Source of the DNA: Brevibacillus composti
GTDB taxonomy: Bacteria > Bacillota > Bacilli > Brevibacillales > Brevibacillaceae
DNA length: 64,000 bases
Assembly (NCBI RefSeq): GCF_016406105.1
Contig: NZ_CP066308.1
Span: 3,211,501-3,275,500, forward strand
Direction of reading: 5' to 3'
The notes beneath the pieces are model-generated. The model was given only the letters and a program-made list of their open reading frames with translations, was not told the origin of the DNA and did not search any database. Made by a program: the position numbers and the translations under genes. Shown here piece by piece: positions 17,331 to 25,489 of the stretch (within the stretch, counting starts at the first letter, position 1; each line of letters opens with the position of its first letter).

Positions 17331-19067
17331 CTATTCGTCCCCCAATACCATTTGATCTAATGTGTTTCCTGCGGCTACCATCGGGTAGACGTTCTCTCCC
17401 TGGGCGACGCGGAAATCCACTACCACGGGACCGTCATGCTGGAGCGCTTCTGCCCACACCGCTTTGGCTTCCTCCGGCGTCGATGCCCGAAGGCCCTTCA
17501 CGCCGTACGCCTCGGACAGCTTGACAAAATCCGGGCTGCAGGTGAGGTCAATCTCGCTGTAACGGTTGTCGTAGAACAGCTCCTGCCACTGGCGAACCAT
17601 CCCCAGGCACTGGTTGTTGATGATGGCTACCTTGACCGGCACCTTGTACTGGGAGAGAATCGCCAGCTCCTGGTTGGTCATCTGGAAGCCGCCATCCCCT
17701 ACGACGGCGATTACCGTGCGGTCAGGGTGTGCGATTTGCGCGCCGATGGCTGCCGGGAACCCGAAGCCCATCGTGCCGAGGCCGCCGGAAGAGATGAAGG
17801 AGCGGGTGTGCTTGAATTTGTAGTACTGTGCCGCCCACATCTGATGCTGACCGACGTCCGTCGTGATGATCGCCTCTCCGTCGGTGGATTCGTACAAGAG
17901 TTCAATAACCTCTTGCGGCTTCAGCACTTGATCCTCTTTTTTGTAGCTGTACGGATACTCCGCTTGCCACTTTTTCAGTTGCGCGATCCACTCCTCGGAG
18001 TCGCAGCGGGATACCAGCGGCAGCGCTTTTTCCAGCGTGCTCTTCACATCCCCGGTCACCTTGATGGCCGTCTCGACGTTTTTGCCCAGCTCGGCAGGAT
18101 CGATGTCGACATGAACGATGCGCGCTTTGGGAGCGAATTCTTTCGTCCGTCCCATCGTGATCCGGTCGTCGAAACGGGCGCCGAGTCCGATGACACAGTC
18201 TGCATTGAGCAGCGCTTGGTTGGCTGTGTAGTTGCCGTGCATCCCCGGCATTCCCAGCGAGAGCTCATGCACGCCCGGGAAGCCGCCCAGCCCCATAAAG
18301 GTGTTGATTACCGGGATGCGCGCCGCTTCTGCGAAGGCCCGCAGCTCTTTATCCGCGCCGGACGAGATGATGCCGCCGCCCGCCATGATGACTGGCCGCT
18401 TCGCTTCCGAAATGACCTGGACAAATTTCTGAACCTCTTCGTCACTGGGTACCACGGTGGATTTGTAGGCGCGAATCTCGACTTTCTCCGGATAGTGGAA
18501 CGGGGCCACCGCATTGCTCACGTCTTTCGGGATGTCGATCAGTACGGGTCCCGGCCGGCCCGTCGTCGCGATGTGGAACGCTTCTTTGACGATCCGCGGA
18601 AGATCTCTGACATCGCGCACAAAGTAGCTGTGCTTGGTGATGGGAATCGTGATCCCCGTGATGTTGGCCTCCTGGAAGGCGTCCGTCCCGATCAGTGATT
18701 GCGGGACGTTGCCGGTGATGCACACCAGCGGGACCGAGTCCATCTGGGCAGTGGCGATTCCTGTTACCAGGTTGGTCGCGCCCGGTCCGGAGGTCGCAAT
18801 GACGACGCCCGGTTTTCCGGTAGCTCTGGCGTACCCGTCAGCAGCGTGAATCGCCCCTTGTTCGTGGCGAGTCAGGATGTGTTTGAAATAGCTGCCGTAC
18901 AGAGAGTCGTAAATGGGCAGAACCGCACCGCCCGGATACCCAAAAATGTATTCGACTTGCTCCAAGATCAGACAGCGCAGAAGCGTTTCCGCCCCTGTCA
19001 CCTCTTCACCGAATTTGACTGGCGGCAAACCATTCTTTCCTTGCAATTCGGCGATTTGTACACTCAT
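17331..19067 (-). CDS. ilvB: Acetolactate synthase large (catalytic) subunit
   Basis: The 578-residue ThDP-dependent enzyme makes acetolactate or acetohydroxybutyrate from pyruvate. The activating Glu lies in IFGYPGGAVLPIYDSL, and RHEQGAIHAADGYARATGKP continues the ThDP N-domain. The ThDP/Mg site is VVGDGGFQMTNQELAIL followed by INNQCLGMVRQWQ. FAD-fold segments lie between. ATG at 19067 follows GGGAGGAGGAGAAAG; a longer frame to 19205 would run into the T-box terminator and is rejected. It is the first gene of the operon behind a T-box leader. Confidence 0.96.
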   Translation of the reverse strand: MSVQIAELQGKNGLPPVKFGEEVTGAETLLRCLILEQVEYIFGYPGGAVLPIYDSLYGSYFKHILTRHEQGAIHAADGYARATGKPGVVIATSGPGATNLVTGIATAQMDSVPLVCITGNVPQSLIGTDAFQEANITGITIPITKHSYFVRDVRDLPRIVKEAFHIATTGRPGPVLIDIPKDVSNAVAPFHYPEKVEIRAYKSTVVPSDEEVQKFVQVISEAKRPVIMAGGGIISSGADKELRAFAEAARIPVINTFMGLGGFPGVHELSLGMPGMHGNYTANQALLNADCVIGLGARFDDRITMGRTKEFAPKARIVHVDIDPAELGKNVETAIKVTGDVKSTLEKALPLVSRCDSEEWIAQLKKWQAEYPYSYKKEDQVLKPQEVIELLYESTDGEAIITTDVGQHQMWAAQYYKFKHTRSFISSGGLGTMGFGFPAAIGAQIAHPDRTVIAVVGDGGFQMTNQELAILSQYKVPVKVAIINNQCLGMVRQWQELFYDNRYSEIDLTCSPDFVKLSEAYGVKGLRASTPEEAKAVWAEALQHDGPVVVDFRVAQGENVYPMVAAGNTLDQMVLGDE

Positions 19068-19129
19068 CTTTCTCTCCTCCTCCCACGGTCTCTTCATGTA
19101 TTGAAAAAACCTATTGGCTAATAGAAAAA

Positions 19130-19425
19130 CCCTTTCGCCCCGACACGGTTTTCTTGTTCCATGTCTGTTTGGGGCGAAAGGGTTCGCGGTACCACCCAAC
19201 TTCATCGGCGCCTCGCGGTCTGCCGATCTCAGCCAGTCGATTGTGACTGCGACACGATAACGGGTGTCAATCGGCCCAGCCTACTAGCCGCTTTGGCGGA
19301 AGCGACTTTCAGTCGGGCGGCTCGAAGGCGAGCAGTGTCCCACTTTCTTTACCCAGTTCTCAGCAACCTGGGCTCTCTGTTAAAAGAAGAGGCGGGCACC
19401 ATCCTTGTCATGGCCGGTTTAAAGC
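19130..19425 (-). promoter_or_regulatory. T-box riboswitch (leucine type) controlling ilvB-ilvN-ilvC-leuA-leuB
   Basis: Read on the minus strand, the conserved T-box GGGTGGTACCGCGAACC lies at about 19181-19198. It overlaps the 5' arm of a strong terminator (CCCTTTCGCCCC at 19171-19182 as complement, pairing with 19130-19141, followed by T5). Upstream are Stem I features: GCTGAGAAC and CTCGCCTTCGAG near 19320-19335, where CTC sits in the specifier position. Uncharged tRNA-Leu would pair with CUC and with the T-box, preventing termination. The Leu assignment rests on alignment by eye with the thrS leader and known ilv-leu leaders. Confidence 0.88.
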
Positions 19426-19474
19426 AATATTTTTAATATTTTATTTTTGTCTGAAAACTAAAGTGTTATGTCTG

Positions 19475-19503
19475 ATTATAGCCACGTCCTTATGGGGTGT
19501 CAA
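19475..19503 (-). promoter_or_regulatory. Consensus sigmaA promoter of the ilv-leu operon
   Basis: On the minus strand a perfect TTGACA (19498-19503) and a perfect TATAAT (19475-19480) are separated by exactly 17 bases. Transcription should start near 19467, about 40 bases before T-box Stem I. The rest of the gap up to the sat terminator (about 19504-19744) shows no gene. Confidence 0.88.
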
Positions 19504-19744
19504 CGAGATAAAAAACATTTTGCAAGACTTTCGGCCGAACGAATGATCAGTCAAAAAGGGCGTTGCCTTGCTGTTTTTCGATGTAAGCGGATTCACAGAT
19601 GCTCGCAAAAAGGATTGGCCAGTACCTTCTGTTGCATGGCGCAAGAGGCTTGTTTCCGGGAAAAACGGCTCCCTCAGCCCCGGGACGGCCGCAGGGGAAA
19701 ATGAGAAAACCGGACGCCTCGCCCGTTCCACTCGTCTGATGGGA

Positions 19745-19774
19745 TAAAAAATAGCCCGGTCTAACCGGGCTATT
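19745..19774 (-). terminator. Terminator after sat
   Basis: AATAGCCCGGT pairs with ACCGGGCTATT around a 3-base loop (19750-19774). The minus strand continues with a T run. It lies about 12 bases beyond the sat stop and closes the cysH-sat unit. Confidence 0.85.
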
Positions 19775-19786
19775 GACTTGGCGGCG

Positions 19787-20953
19787 CTACACCTGTGCAC
19801 CGTTTTTGGCGGACATGCCCTTGATCAGCACACGGGCTACCTCCGGCCTTGAAAATTCCGGGGGCGGGGTCACTCCTTCCCTGAGCATTTCCCTCACCTT
19901 TGTGCCTGAGAGGGTGACATGCATATCCGGCGGATGGGGGCAGGTCTTGCTCGTCGCCATGCCGTGGCATACGGTGCAATAAAAGCTGTGCTCAAAAAAG
20001 AGCAGCTGGATGCCCAGCTCGCCGGGGGCAAATTCGGAAAAGATATGCTGCGAATCGTACGTCCCGTAGTAATCGCCGACGCCGGCGTGATCCCGCCCGA
20101 CGATAAAGTGGGTGCAGCCGTAATTTTTCCGCACCAAGGCGTGGAATACCGCTTCCCGCGGGCCCGCGTATCGCATCGCTGCCGGAAAGGCCCCCAAAAA
20201 GACGCGCTCCGGCGGGTAGTAATGGGCCAAGAGCACCTGGTAACTCTCCATCCGCACCTCAGCCGGCACGTCATCCGCTTTGGTCTCACCCATCAGCGGA
20301 TTCAGAAAAAGTCCATCCACGATTTCCAATGCCGTTTTTTGGATGTATTCATGCGCCCGGTGCACCGGATTGCGGGTCTGGAAGCCGACGATTGTCTTCC
20401 AGCCTCTCTGTTTAAAAATCTCCCGGGTCTGGGCAGGCGAATAGTAGGTGTCGGAAAAGCGCTCCGGAATCGGCCTTTTGTAGACGGTCACCGGGCCGCC
20501 TACATAGAGGTCCGGCTTTTCGAACAGCTTTTTCACCCCCGGATGCTCCCGGTCGCTGGTCCGAAAGACATGCAGCGCCTCCCGCATTTTATCCGGCTTG
20601 TAGATGCTTTCCACGCGAAGAGAGGCATACAGGGTGCCGTCCTCCCCGGCCAGCAGCACCTCCTCCCCGATCTTGAGATCGCCATGCTTTTTCTCGTCCA
20701 CCGCGAGCGTGACGGGCAGCGGCCAGACCGTGCCGTCCTTCAGGCGCATCGTCTCCACGACAGCGTGATAGTCCGCTTCGCCGAGAAATCCGGCAAGCGG
20801 AGAAAAGGCTCCAATCCCCAGACAATCGATATCCGACAACGTCCAGCGGTCCACGGTGATCAGCCTATGCGATTTCGCTCTGGACGCTTTCTCCCCGCCA
20901 GCCGCCAGGCGATTGACCAGAACACCGCCATGAGGCAAGATGCCGTATGTCAA
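19787..20953 (-). CDS. sat: Sulfate adenylyltransferase (ATP sulfurylase)
   Basis: The 388-residue cytosolic enzyme makes adenylylsulfate (APS) from ATP and sulfate. The N-terminal PUA-like domain contains [13 protein letters not shown]. The catalytic domain has [14 protein letters not shown] (QxRNPxHxxH, about 195-208), [12 protein letters not shown] and a C-terminal Cys-rich segment. Start is TTG at 20953, preceded by GGAGGGA; no ATG lies nearby. It follows cysH by 18 bases. No APS kinase is encoded here, consistent with direct APS reduction. Confidence 0.95.
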   Translation of the reverse strand: MTYGILPHGGVLVNRLAAGGEKASRAKSHRLITVDRWTLSDIDCLGIGAFSPLAGFLGEADYHAVVETMRLKDGTVWPLPVTLAVDEKKHGDLKIGEEVLLAGEDGTLYASLRVESIYKPDKMREALHVFRTSDREHPGVKKLFEKPDLYVGGPVTVYKRPIPERFSDTYYSPAQTREIFKQRGWKTIVGFQTRNPVHRAHEYIQKTALEIVDGLFLNPLMGETKADDVPAEVRMESYQVLLAHYYPPERVFLGAFPAAMRYAGPREAVFHALVRKNYGCTHFIVGRDHAGVGDYYGTYDSQHIFSEFAPGELGIQLLFFEHSFYCTVCHGMATSKTCPHPPDMHVTLSGTKVREMLREGVTPPPEFSRPEVARVLIKGMSAKNGAQV

Positions 20954-20971
20954 CTCAATCCCTCCCTGCCT

Positions 20972-21673
20972 TCATTTGTGCAAGCCGCACTCGGTCTTGG
21001 CAAAGCCGCTCCAGCGTCCTGCGCGCGGATCCTCTCCCGGCTTCACCGGACGCGTGCACACGCTGCAGCCGATGCTGGGGTAATGCTGATCATGCAAGGG
21101 ATTGTAAATGACATCATGCGCCCGGATATAGGACCATACCTGTTCCATCGTCCAGTCCGCCAGCGGATTCAGCTTGACCAACTGAAATTTCTCATCCCAC
21201 TCTACTTTTTTGGCATGGGCCCGGGTAGGCGCCTGCTCCCGGCGAATCCCCGTAATCCATGCGCTATATGTGGAAAGAATGTCTGCCAACGGTTCCACTT
21301 TGCGGAGCTGGCAGCAGAGATTCGGTTCAATCTCCCAAAGCTGGTCGCCGTATTGGGCCGCTTGTTCCTCCAGGCTGAGCTTCGGCAGCACTTGAATGAA
21401 TGACATGCCGTAGCGCTCCTGCAGACGATCCCTGGTCATCAAGGTCTCCGGAAAATGCTTGCCTGTATCCAGATAGAAGATGGGGGTGTCAGGAGCCAGC
21501 TTGTGAAGCATGTCGATCAGGACCACATCCTCAGCGCCAAAGCTGGATGCCAGCACGATCTTTGTGCCAAATTGTTCAATACCCCAGGCAATTACATCCT
21601 GCGGCTGCTTGGTTTCCAGCCGATAAGCGGCCAAATTCAGCTCATCGCTGGAAAACCTCAGGTGATCAGTCAT
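20972..21673 (-). CDS. cysH: APS/PAPS reductase, iron-sulfur type
   Basis: The 233-residue enzyme reduces adenylylsulfate (or PAPS) to sulfite using thioredoxin. The PP-loop-like ASSFGAEDVVLIDML (about 41-55) binds the nucleotide. Two cysteine pairs, NLCCQLRK and GCSVCTRPVKPGE, mark the [4Fe-4S] class that usually accepts APS, and the catalytic Cys is in the C-terminal ECGLHK. ATG at 21673 is preceded by GGAAGGGAGAG; the longer upstream frame lacks homology. It is the first gene of the cysH-sat pair. Confidence 0.95.
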   Translation of the reverse strand: MTDHLRFSSDELNLAAYRLETKQPQDVIAWGIEQFGTKIVLASSFGAEDVVLIDMLHKLAPDTPIFYLDTGKHFPETLMTRDRLQERYGMSFIQVLPKLSLEEQAAQYGDQLWEIEPNLCCQLRKVEPLADILSTYSAWITGIRREQAPTRAHAKKVEWDEKFQLVKLNPLADWTMEQVWSYIRAHDVIYNPLHDQHYPSIGCSVCTRPVKPGEDPRAGRWSGFAKTECGLHK

Positions 21674-21785
21674 GCGGGTACTCTCCCTTCCTGCTAGGCT
21701 TTCCCCCACATCATATGAAGAACGGCGGCAAGTGGATATTCGTCCCGACAAACAATTCAATATGGAGAGGTCAGGGTACTCCCGC

Positions 21786-21823
21786 AAAAAAGCCGCACAG
21801 ACGATGGGCAGGTCTGCGCGGCT
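21786..21823 (-). terminator. Minus-strand terminator upstream of cysH
   Basis: AGCCGCACAGAC (21791-21802) pairs with GTCTGCGCGGCT (21812-21823), followed on the minus strand by six T. No intact minus-strand gene lies directly upstream. It either ends a lost gene or read-through from the rplT direction, or is a cysH leader attenuator about 110 bases before the cysH start. Confidence 0.65.
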
Positions 21824-21874
21824 CCGTTTATTTACTGATCCGAATCTCCTTTATCGGGAGGGGCAAAGAAGTAG

Positions 21875-22828
21875 ACGCCCGGTGACTGGGCTGCTTCCGG
21901 AGAGGCGGCAGATGCCGCAGCCGCCACCGGGTCCCCCTCCGAACTCACCGGGAAACCGTCTGGCGATGCCGCCCCATCGGAGGTTGGCGACGAGACAGCC
22001 AGCGATGCCGGGGAGGATCAGAAAAAGATAGAGGTCAAGCTCGACGCCCAGCTCACCGTCCACGAAAATGATCTGGTCATCAAAGGGACCACCGATCTGT
22101 TGCCGGGGGCGATCCTGAGGGCCGAAGTCACTGCGAAGAGATACGATATGTACGGGTATAAGGGAGAAGCCGTGGTAGGCGAAGACGGCAGCTTTGAGCT
22201 GACCGTAAAAAAACCAAAGGTCAAACATACGATGGACGTTAAGCTGTACTTTTCGCTCAGCGGGCAAAGCGACCGCCACAAAGAGATGTACGGACCCGGC
22301 GGCGAGAAGTTCGATGGCCCCTTTGTCTATCAGGACAGCAACTTTGCAGAGGTGTGGAATTACCTCGGCTATCACTTTTATGTAGACCCGGCTTCCCCCG
22401 TAAATACCACGGTCTCCTACGAGACGCCTGTGTGGGATAGGCCGGCAGATTACGGCGAGCCGCTCGTCTGGCTAAAACCGGCGGTGACGAAGGATGACGA
22501 GTTTGTCTATATCAAGGTGAAGAGCAATCTGCTAGAAGGTACAAGCGTGACGGGCGATATCGAGCTGCCCGGCACGACGCACTACGGCTACAATGACCGC
22601 ACGCAGGTATTGCCCGACGGCTCCTTTACGCTGCAATTTCCCCATCCGAAAAATAGCAAAGAATACGACTATCGCATCGAGGTGATTCCTGAAAACCCTC
22701 CCTGGCCGACCGTCAGAGATGCCTACGGCCCCAACGGGGAAAAGTTTGCAGGCGAGCTGGTCAAAGAGAAGGAGTTGACGAGCCGGACGGTCAAGTTCCT
22801 GGAGCTGAAGGTGAAGATTACGGAGTAG
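21875..22828 (+). CDS. Unknown two-module protein with missing 5' end
   Basis: An open frame follows a TAG at 21872 and runs to 22828, but it has no ATG, GTG or usable TTG until 22100, inside a conserved-looking region. The first about 50 codons are Ala/Gly/Ser/Glu-rich and disordered, like the linker after a lipoprotein Cys. Two similar modules follow, each ending in a Gly-Pro-Gly/Asn-Gly-Glu-Lys-Phe turn (MYGPGGEKFDGPFV and AYGPNGEKFAGELV). No signal peptide exists in any frame upstream. I do not recognise the family. The most likely reading is an exported protein whose 5' end has been deleted. Confidence 0.6.
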   Translation, partial: TPGDWAASGEAADAAAATGSPSELTGKPSGDAAPSEVGDETASDAGEDQKKIEVKLDAQLTVHENDLVIKGTTDLLPGAILRAEVTAKRYDMYGYKGEAVVGEDGSFELTVKKPKVKHTMDVKLYFSLSGQSDRHKEMYGPGGEKFDGPFVYQDSNFAEVWNYLGYHFYVDPASPVNTTVSYETPVWDRPADYGEPLVWLKPAVTKDDEFVYIKVKSNLLEGTSVTGDIELPGTTHYGYNDRTQVLPDGSFTLQFPHPKNSKEYDYRIEVIPENPPWPTVRDAYGPNGEKFAGELVKEKELTSRTVKFLELKVKITE

Positions 22829-22855
22829 GTACAATTTTACAGATTTCTGCCCATC

Positions 22856-22895
22856 AAAAAAACCGGTCTTCCCTTGAGAGGAAGGCCGGTTTTTT
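22856..22895. terminator. Bidirectional terminator between the orphan gene and rplT
   Basis: AAACCGGTCTTCC pairs with GGAAGGCCGGTTT with one G-T pair. A run of A precedes the stem and a run of T follows, so both converging units (the orphan gene and the infC operon) can end here. Confidence 0.85.
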
Positions 22896-22905
22896 ACGTA
22901 CGTTC

Positions 22906-23265
22906 TTACGCGTTCAGTTTGCTTTTTGCTACAGCAGCCAACTCGTTGAATGCTACTTTGTCATTCACAGCCAGGTCAGCCAGCATTTTGCGGTTTACTT
23001 CTACGCCCGCTACTTTCAGGCCGTGCATCAGACGGCTGTAGGACAGACCGTTCATGCGAGCTTGCGCGTTGATACGAGTGATCCACAGTTTGCGGAAATC
23101 ACGTTTTTTGTTGCGACGGTCGCGATACGCATACATCAGGGATTTCATTACCTGTGCGTTCGCGGATTTAAACAGGCGATGCTTGGAACCGAAGTATCCT
23201 TTCGCCAGCTTCAGGATTTTTTTATGACGACGGCGTGCGATAATGCCACCTTTTACTCTTGGCAT
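22906..23265 (-). CDS. rplT: 50S ribosomal protein L20
   Basis: The 119-residue protein is full length for L20, with the N-terminal [20 protein letters not shown] arm that threads into 23S rRNA and the C-terminal globular part ([20 protein letters not shown]). L20 assists early 50S assembly and, in Bacillus, represses its own operon by binding the infC leader. ATG at 23265 follows AGGAGG. It is the last gene of infC-rpmI-rplT. Confidence 0.98.
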   Translation of the reverse strand: MPRVKGGIIARRRHKKILKLAKGYFGSKHRLFKSANAQVMKSLMYAYRDRRNKKRDFRKLWITRINAQARMNGLSYSRLMHGLKVAGVEVNRKMLADLAVNDKVAFNELAAVAKSKLNA

Positions 23266-23414
23266 ACTAAACTCCTCCTGATATTCCAGCATGGCGGCCA
23301 GATGCATTCGGCAGCGCGCAGAGGCCGCAAACCGGACCTGCTTACGCATCCGCTGCAAGGGCACTTAGGGAGCACATGCTGAGAAAAGTGTTTGTTGGGT
23401 CAAAAAACGGTTGA

Positions 23415-23612
23415 TTACAAGTACGTTACCAGTTGCTCGATGCGTTTTTGGTCGCCTTTGGATACCAAAGCGCCTTTGCGCAGGTGGCGCTTCGCTTTGG
23501 TGGACTTGTTGGCGAACAAGTGGCTGGTGTAGGCGTGATCACGCTTCAGTTGACCAGTGCCAGTCTTTTTGAAACGTTTTGCAGCGCCTTTATGAGTTTT
23601 CATTTTCGGCAT
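23415..23612 (-). CDS. rpmI: 50S ribosomal protein L35
   Basis: This is a 65-residue very basic protein starting [18 protein letters not shown], the L35 signature. ATG at 23612 follows AGGAGG. It is co-transcribed between infC and rplT, in the order conserved across bacteria. Confidence 0.98.
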   Translation of the reverse strand: MPKMKTHKGAAKRFKKTGTGQLKRDHAYTSHLFANKSTKAKRHLRKGALVSKGDQKRIEQLVTYL

Positions 23613-23666
23613 AGTGGTGAATCCTCCTGTCCTAGACTGCAGTTTTGAGGCGGCGTGGCCCCAATT

Positions 23667-24185
23667 TTACTTTTCCGCTTTCGGCACCATAATCATGATC
23701 ATGCTGCGTCCTTCGATCTTTGGCTTGCGCTCTGGAGCTGCAATGTCCTCGCAAAGGCTGGCGACACGTTCCAAGACTTGTTGCCCGATCTCGGAGTGAG
23801 TGATTTCACGTCCACGGAAGCGGATGGAGCACTTGACCTTGTGCTGGTCTTCCAAAAACTTGCGGACGTTGCGAAGCTTCGTTTGAAAATCGTGTTCCTC
23901 GATATTGGAAGAAAAGCGAACTTCTTTCAATTCGATGATTTTCTGGTTCCGGCGAGCTTCCTTCTCCTTTTTCGCCTGTTCGTACTTGAACTTGCCGTAG
24001 TCCATGATGCGACATACCGGCGGCTTGGCTGTAGGAGCTACGTTTACCAGGTCAAGATCGGCTTCCTGCGCGATGCGCAGCGCTTCTTTAATAGGCACGA
24101 CTCCAAGCTGGCTCCCGTCAGATCCAATCAATCGGACTTCACGGGCACGAATCGCTTCGTTCACTATCAGTTGATCCTTGCTAAT
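23667..24185 (-). CDS. infC: Translation initiation factor IF-3
   Basis: The 172-residue factor binds the 30S subunit and checks start-codon pairing. The start is ATT at 24185 (reading [19 protein letters not shown]), with GGAGGT seven bases upstream. Such an AUU start is the hallmark of infC and lets IF-3 limit its own synthesis. The N-domain ([13 protein letters not shown]), the Lys-rich linker ([15 protein letters not shown]) and the C-domain ([26 protein letters not shown]) are all present. An upstream ATG at 24203 is rejected because it lies in the ribosome binding site region. Confidence 0.96.
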   Translation of the reverse strand: MSKDQLIVNEAIRAREVRLIGSDGSQLGVVPIKEALRIAQEADLDLVNVAPTAKPPVCRIMDYGKFKYEQAKKEKEARRNQKIIELKEVRFSSNIEEHDFQTKLRNVRKFLEDQHKVKCSIRFRGREITHSEIGQQVLERVASLCEDIAAPERKPKIEGRSMIMIMVPKAEK

Positions 24186-24215
24186 ACTTGCCACCTCCGT
24201 CATTTTCGAGAAGGA

Positions 24216-24250
24216 ACAAAAATGTGCGAACGCCAACGCGCCCGCACATA
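24216..24250 (-). promoter_or_regulatory. infC leader attenuator (L20-type)
   Basis: About 170 bases lie between the promoter and infC. On the minus strand, TGTGCG and CGCACA arms near 24224-24247 form a hairpin followed by TTTTTG just ahead of infC. Position and architecture match the L20-binding leader of Bacillales, where L20 causes early termination. The L20-binding fold itself was not modelled. Confidence 0.65.
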
Positions 24251-24383
24251 TCTCACCTAGCAAATACAACAGATTCACAGATTGCTTTGCGAGTGACCTG
24301 TCAACAGTCCAAGGACGTCGAACCAGGTGAGAAGCTGGGCGCTCCTGCTTTTTCTCGAAGGTATAAGTGTTTATACTCCACTA

Positions 24384-24412
24384 ATCATACCGGGTGATCT
24401 CCATCTTGTCAA
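24384..24412 (-). promoter_or_regulatory. SigmaA promoter of infC-rpmI-rplT
   Basis: TTGACA (24407-24412) and TATGAT (24384-24389) lie 17 bases apart on the minus strand. Transcription should begin near 24377, giving a leader of about 190 bases. The promoter sits directly after the moaA stop. Confidence 0.85.
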
Positions 24413-24424
24413 GGGGTACGAACC

Positions 24425-25444
24425 TCATCCACCGATATGGGACATTTCCACCTTGGTCCGCTGGGAGATGCCCGGCGTATGCTTCAGCCTCTCCTCCGAA
24501 TACCGGTCATCGCGGCGGGTCCAGATGGCGCTGATCTTCTCGCGCAGCTCTTCGTCGCTCATCCCCGCGCGCAGCGGGTCACGCAGATCTTCTCCCTCAG
24601 AGGCGAACAGGCAGTTGTACATGCGCCCCTCTGCCGACAAGCGGGCCCTGGTACAAGTGGAACAAAACGCCTGCGTCACAGAAGAGATCAGACCGATTTC
24701 CTGCTCCGTACCGGCATAGCGGTAGCGGGAAGCGACCTCGCCGTAATAATTGGGATTCACTGGTTCCAGCGGCATCTCGGCGTGAATCATCCGGATGATT
24801 TCCCGCGACGGGACCACCTGATCCAGCTTCCAGCCGTTGCTGTTGCCCACATCCATGAATTCGATGAAGCGGAGGATATGCCCTTTTTCCCGAAAATAGC
24901 GGGCCATCGGCAGGATGTCCTGGTCGTTGACACCGCGCTGCACGACCATATTGATCTTGACGCCAAGTCCGGCGGCGGCGGCGGCTTCGATCCCCTCCAG
25001 GATCTGCTCCACCCGGTAGCCCCTGCCGTTGATCCGCCCGAAGCGCTCATCGTCCAAGCTGTCCAGGCTCACGGTCACCCGGTCCAGTCCGGCCGCTTTC
25101 AGCTCTTCGGCGTGCCTCGCAAGCAGAGAGCCGTTCGTGGTCATCGCGATATCCCGGACGCCGTCCACTTGGCGAATCATGCGGATCAGGTCGGCCAGAT
25201 TCCGCCGCATCAAAGGCTCGCCGCCGGTGATGCGGATTTTTTCCACGCCCAGCGAAGTAAAGATTCCGGTCAATCTCGTAATTTCTTCAAAGGAAAGCAG
25301 CTTGTGCTGCGGCAAAAACGGATAGTCCGGCCCGAATATTTCGGCGGGCATGCAATATTGGCAGCGAAAATTGCATTTGTCTGTCACAGAGATGCGCAAA
25401 TCACGGAGAGGACGTTTTTGTGAATCAAACACTTGCTTTTCCAT
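24425..25444 (-). CDS. moaA: GTP 3',8-cyclase (MoaA)
   Basis: The 339-residue radical SAM enzyme catalyses the first step of molybdopterin synthesis from GTP. The AdoMet cluster motif is [12 protein letters not shown] (about 22-33). [10 protein letters not shown] and the GTP-side cluster motif [20 protein letters not shown] (about 258-277) follow. The C-terminus ends HIGG, the double glycine known to be needed for MoaA activity. ATG at 25444 follows AAGGAG. It is the third gene of a minus-strand unit with the two moeA genes. Confidence 0.96.
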   Translation of the reverse strand: MEKQVFDSQKRPLRDLRISVTDKCNFRCQYCMPAEIFGPDYPFLPQHKLLSFEEITRLTGIFTSLGVEKIRITGGEPLMRRNLADLIRMIRQVDGVRDIAMTTNGSLLARHAEELKAAGLDRVTVSLDSLDDERFGRINGRGYRVEQILEGIEAAAAAGLGVKINMVVQRGVNDQDILPMARYFREKGHILRFIEFMDVGNSNGWKLDQVVPSREIIRMIHAEMPLEPVNPNYYGEVASRYRYAGTEQEIGLISSVTQAFCSTCTRARLSAEGRMYNCLFASEGEDLRDPLRAGMSDEELREKISAIWTRRDDRYSEERLKHTPGISQRTKVEMSHIGG

Positions 25445-25489
25445 CGCTGACCACTCCTTTTTTCCCCGATGCTTCCGCTGGCCAACCGA

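Noticed and set aside
21851-22375. A 174-codon minus-strand frame over the orphan gene
   Set aside because: It has no ribosome binding site. The plus-strand frame shows internal module repetition (two GEKF turns) that the minus frame lacks.
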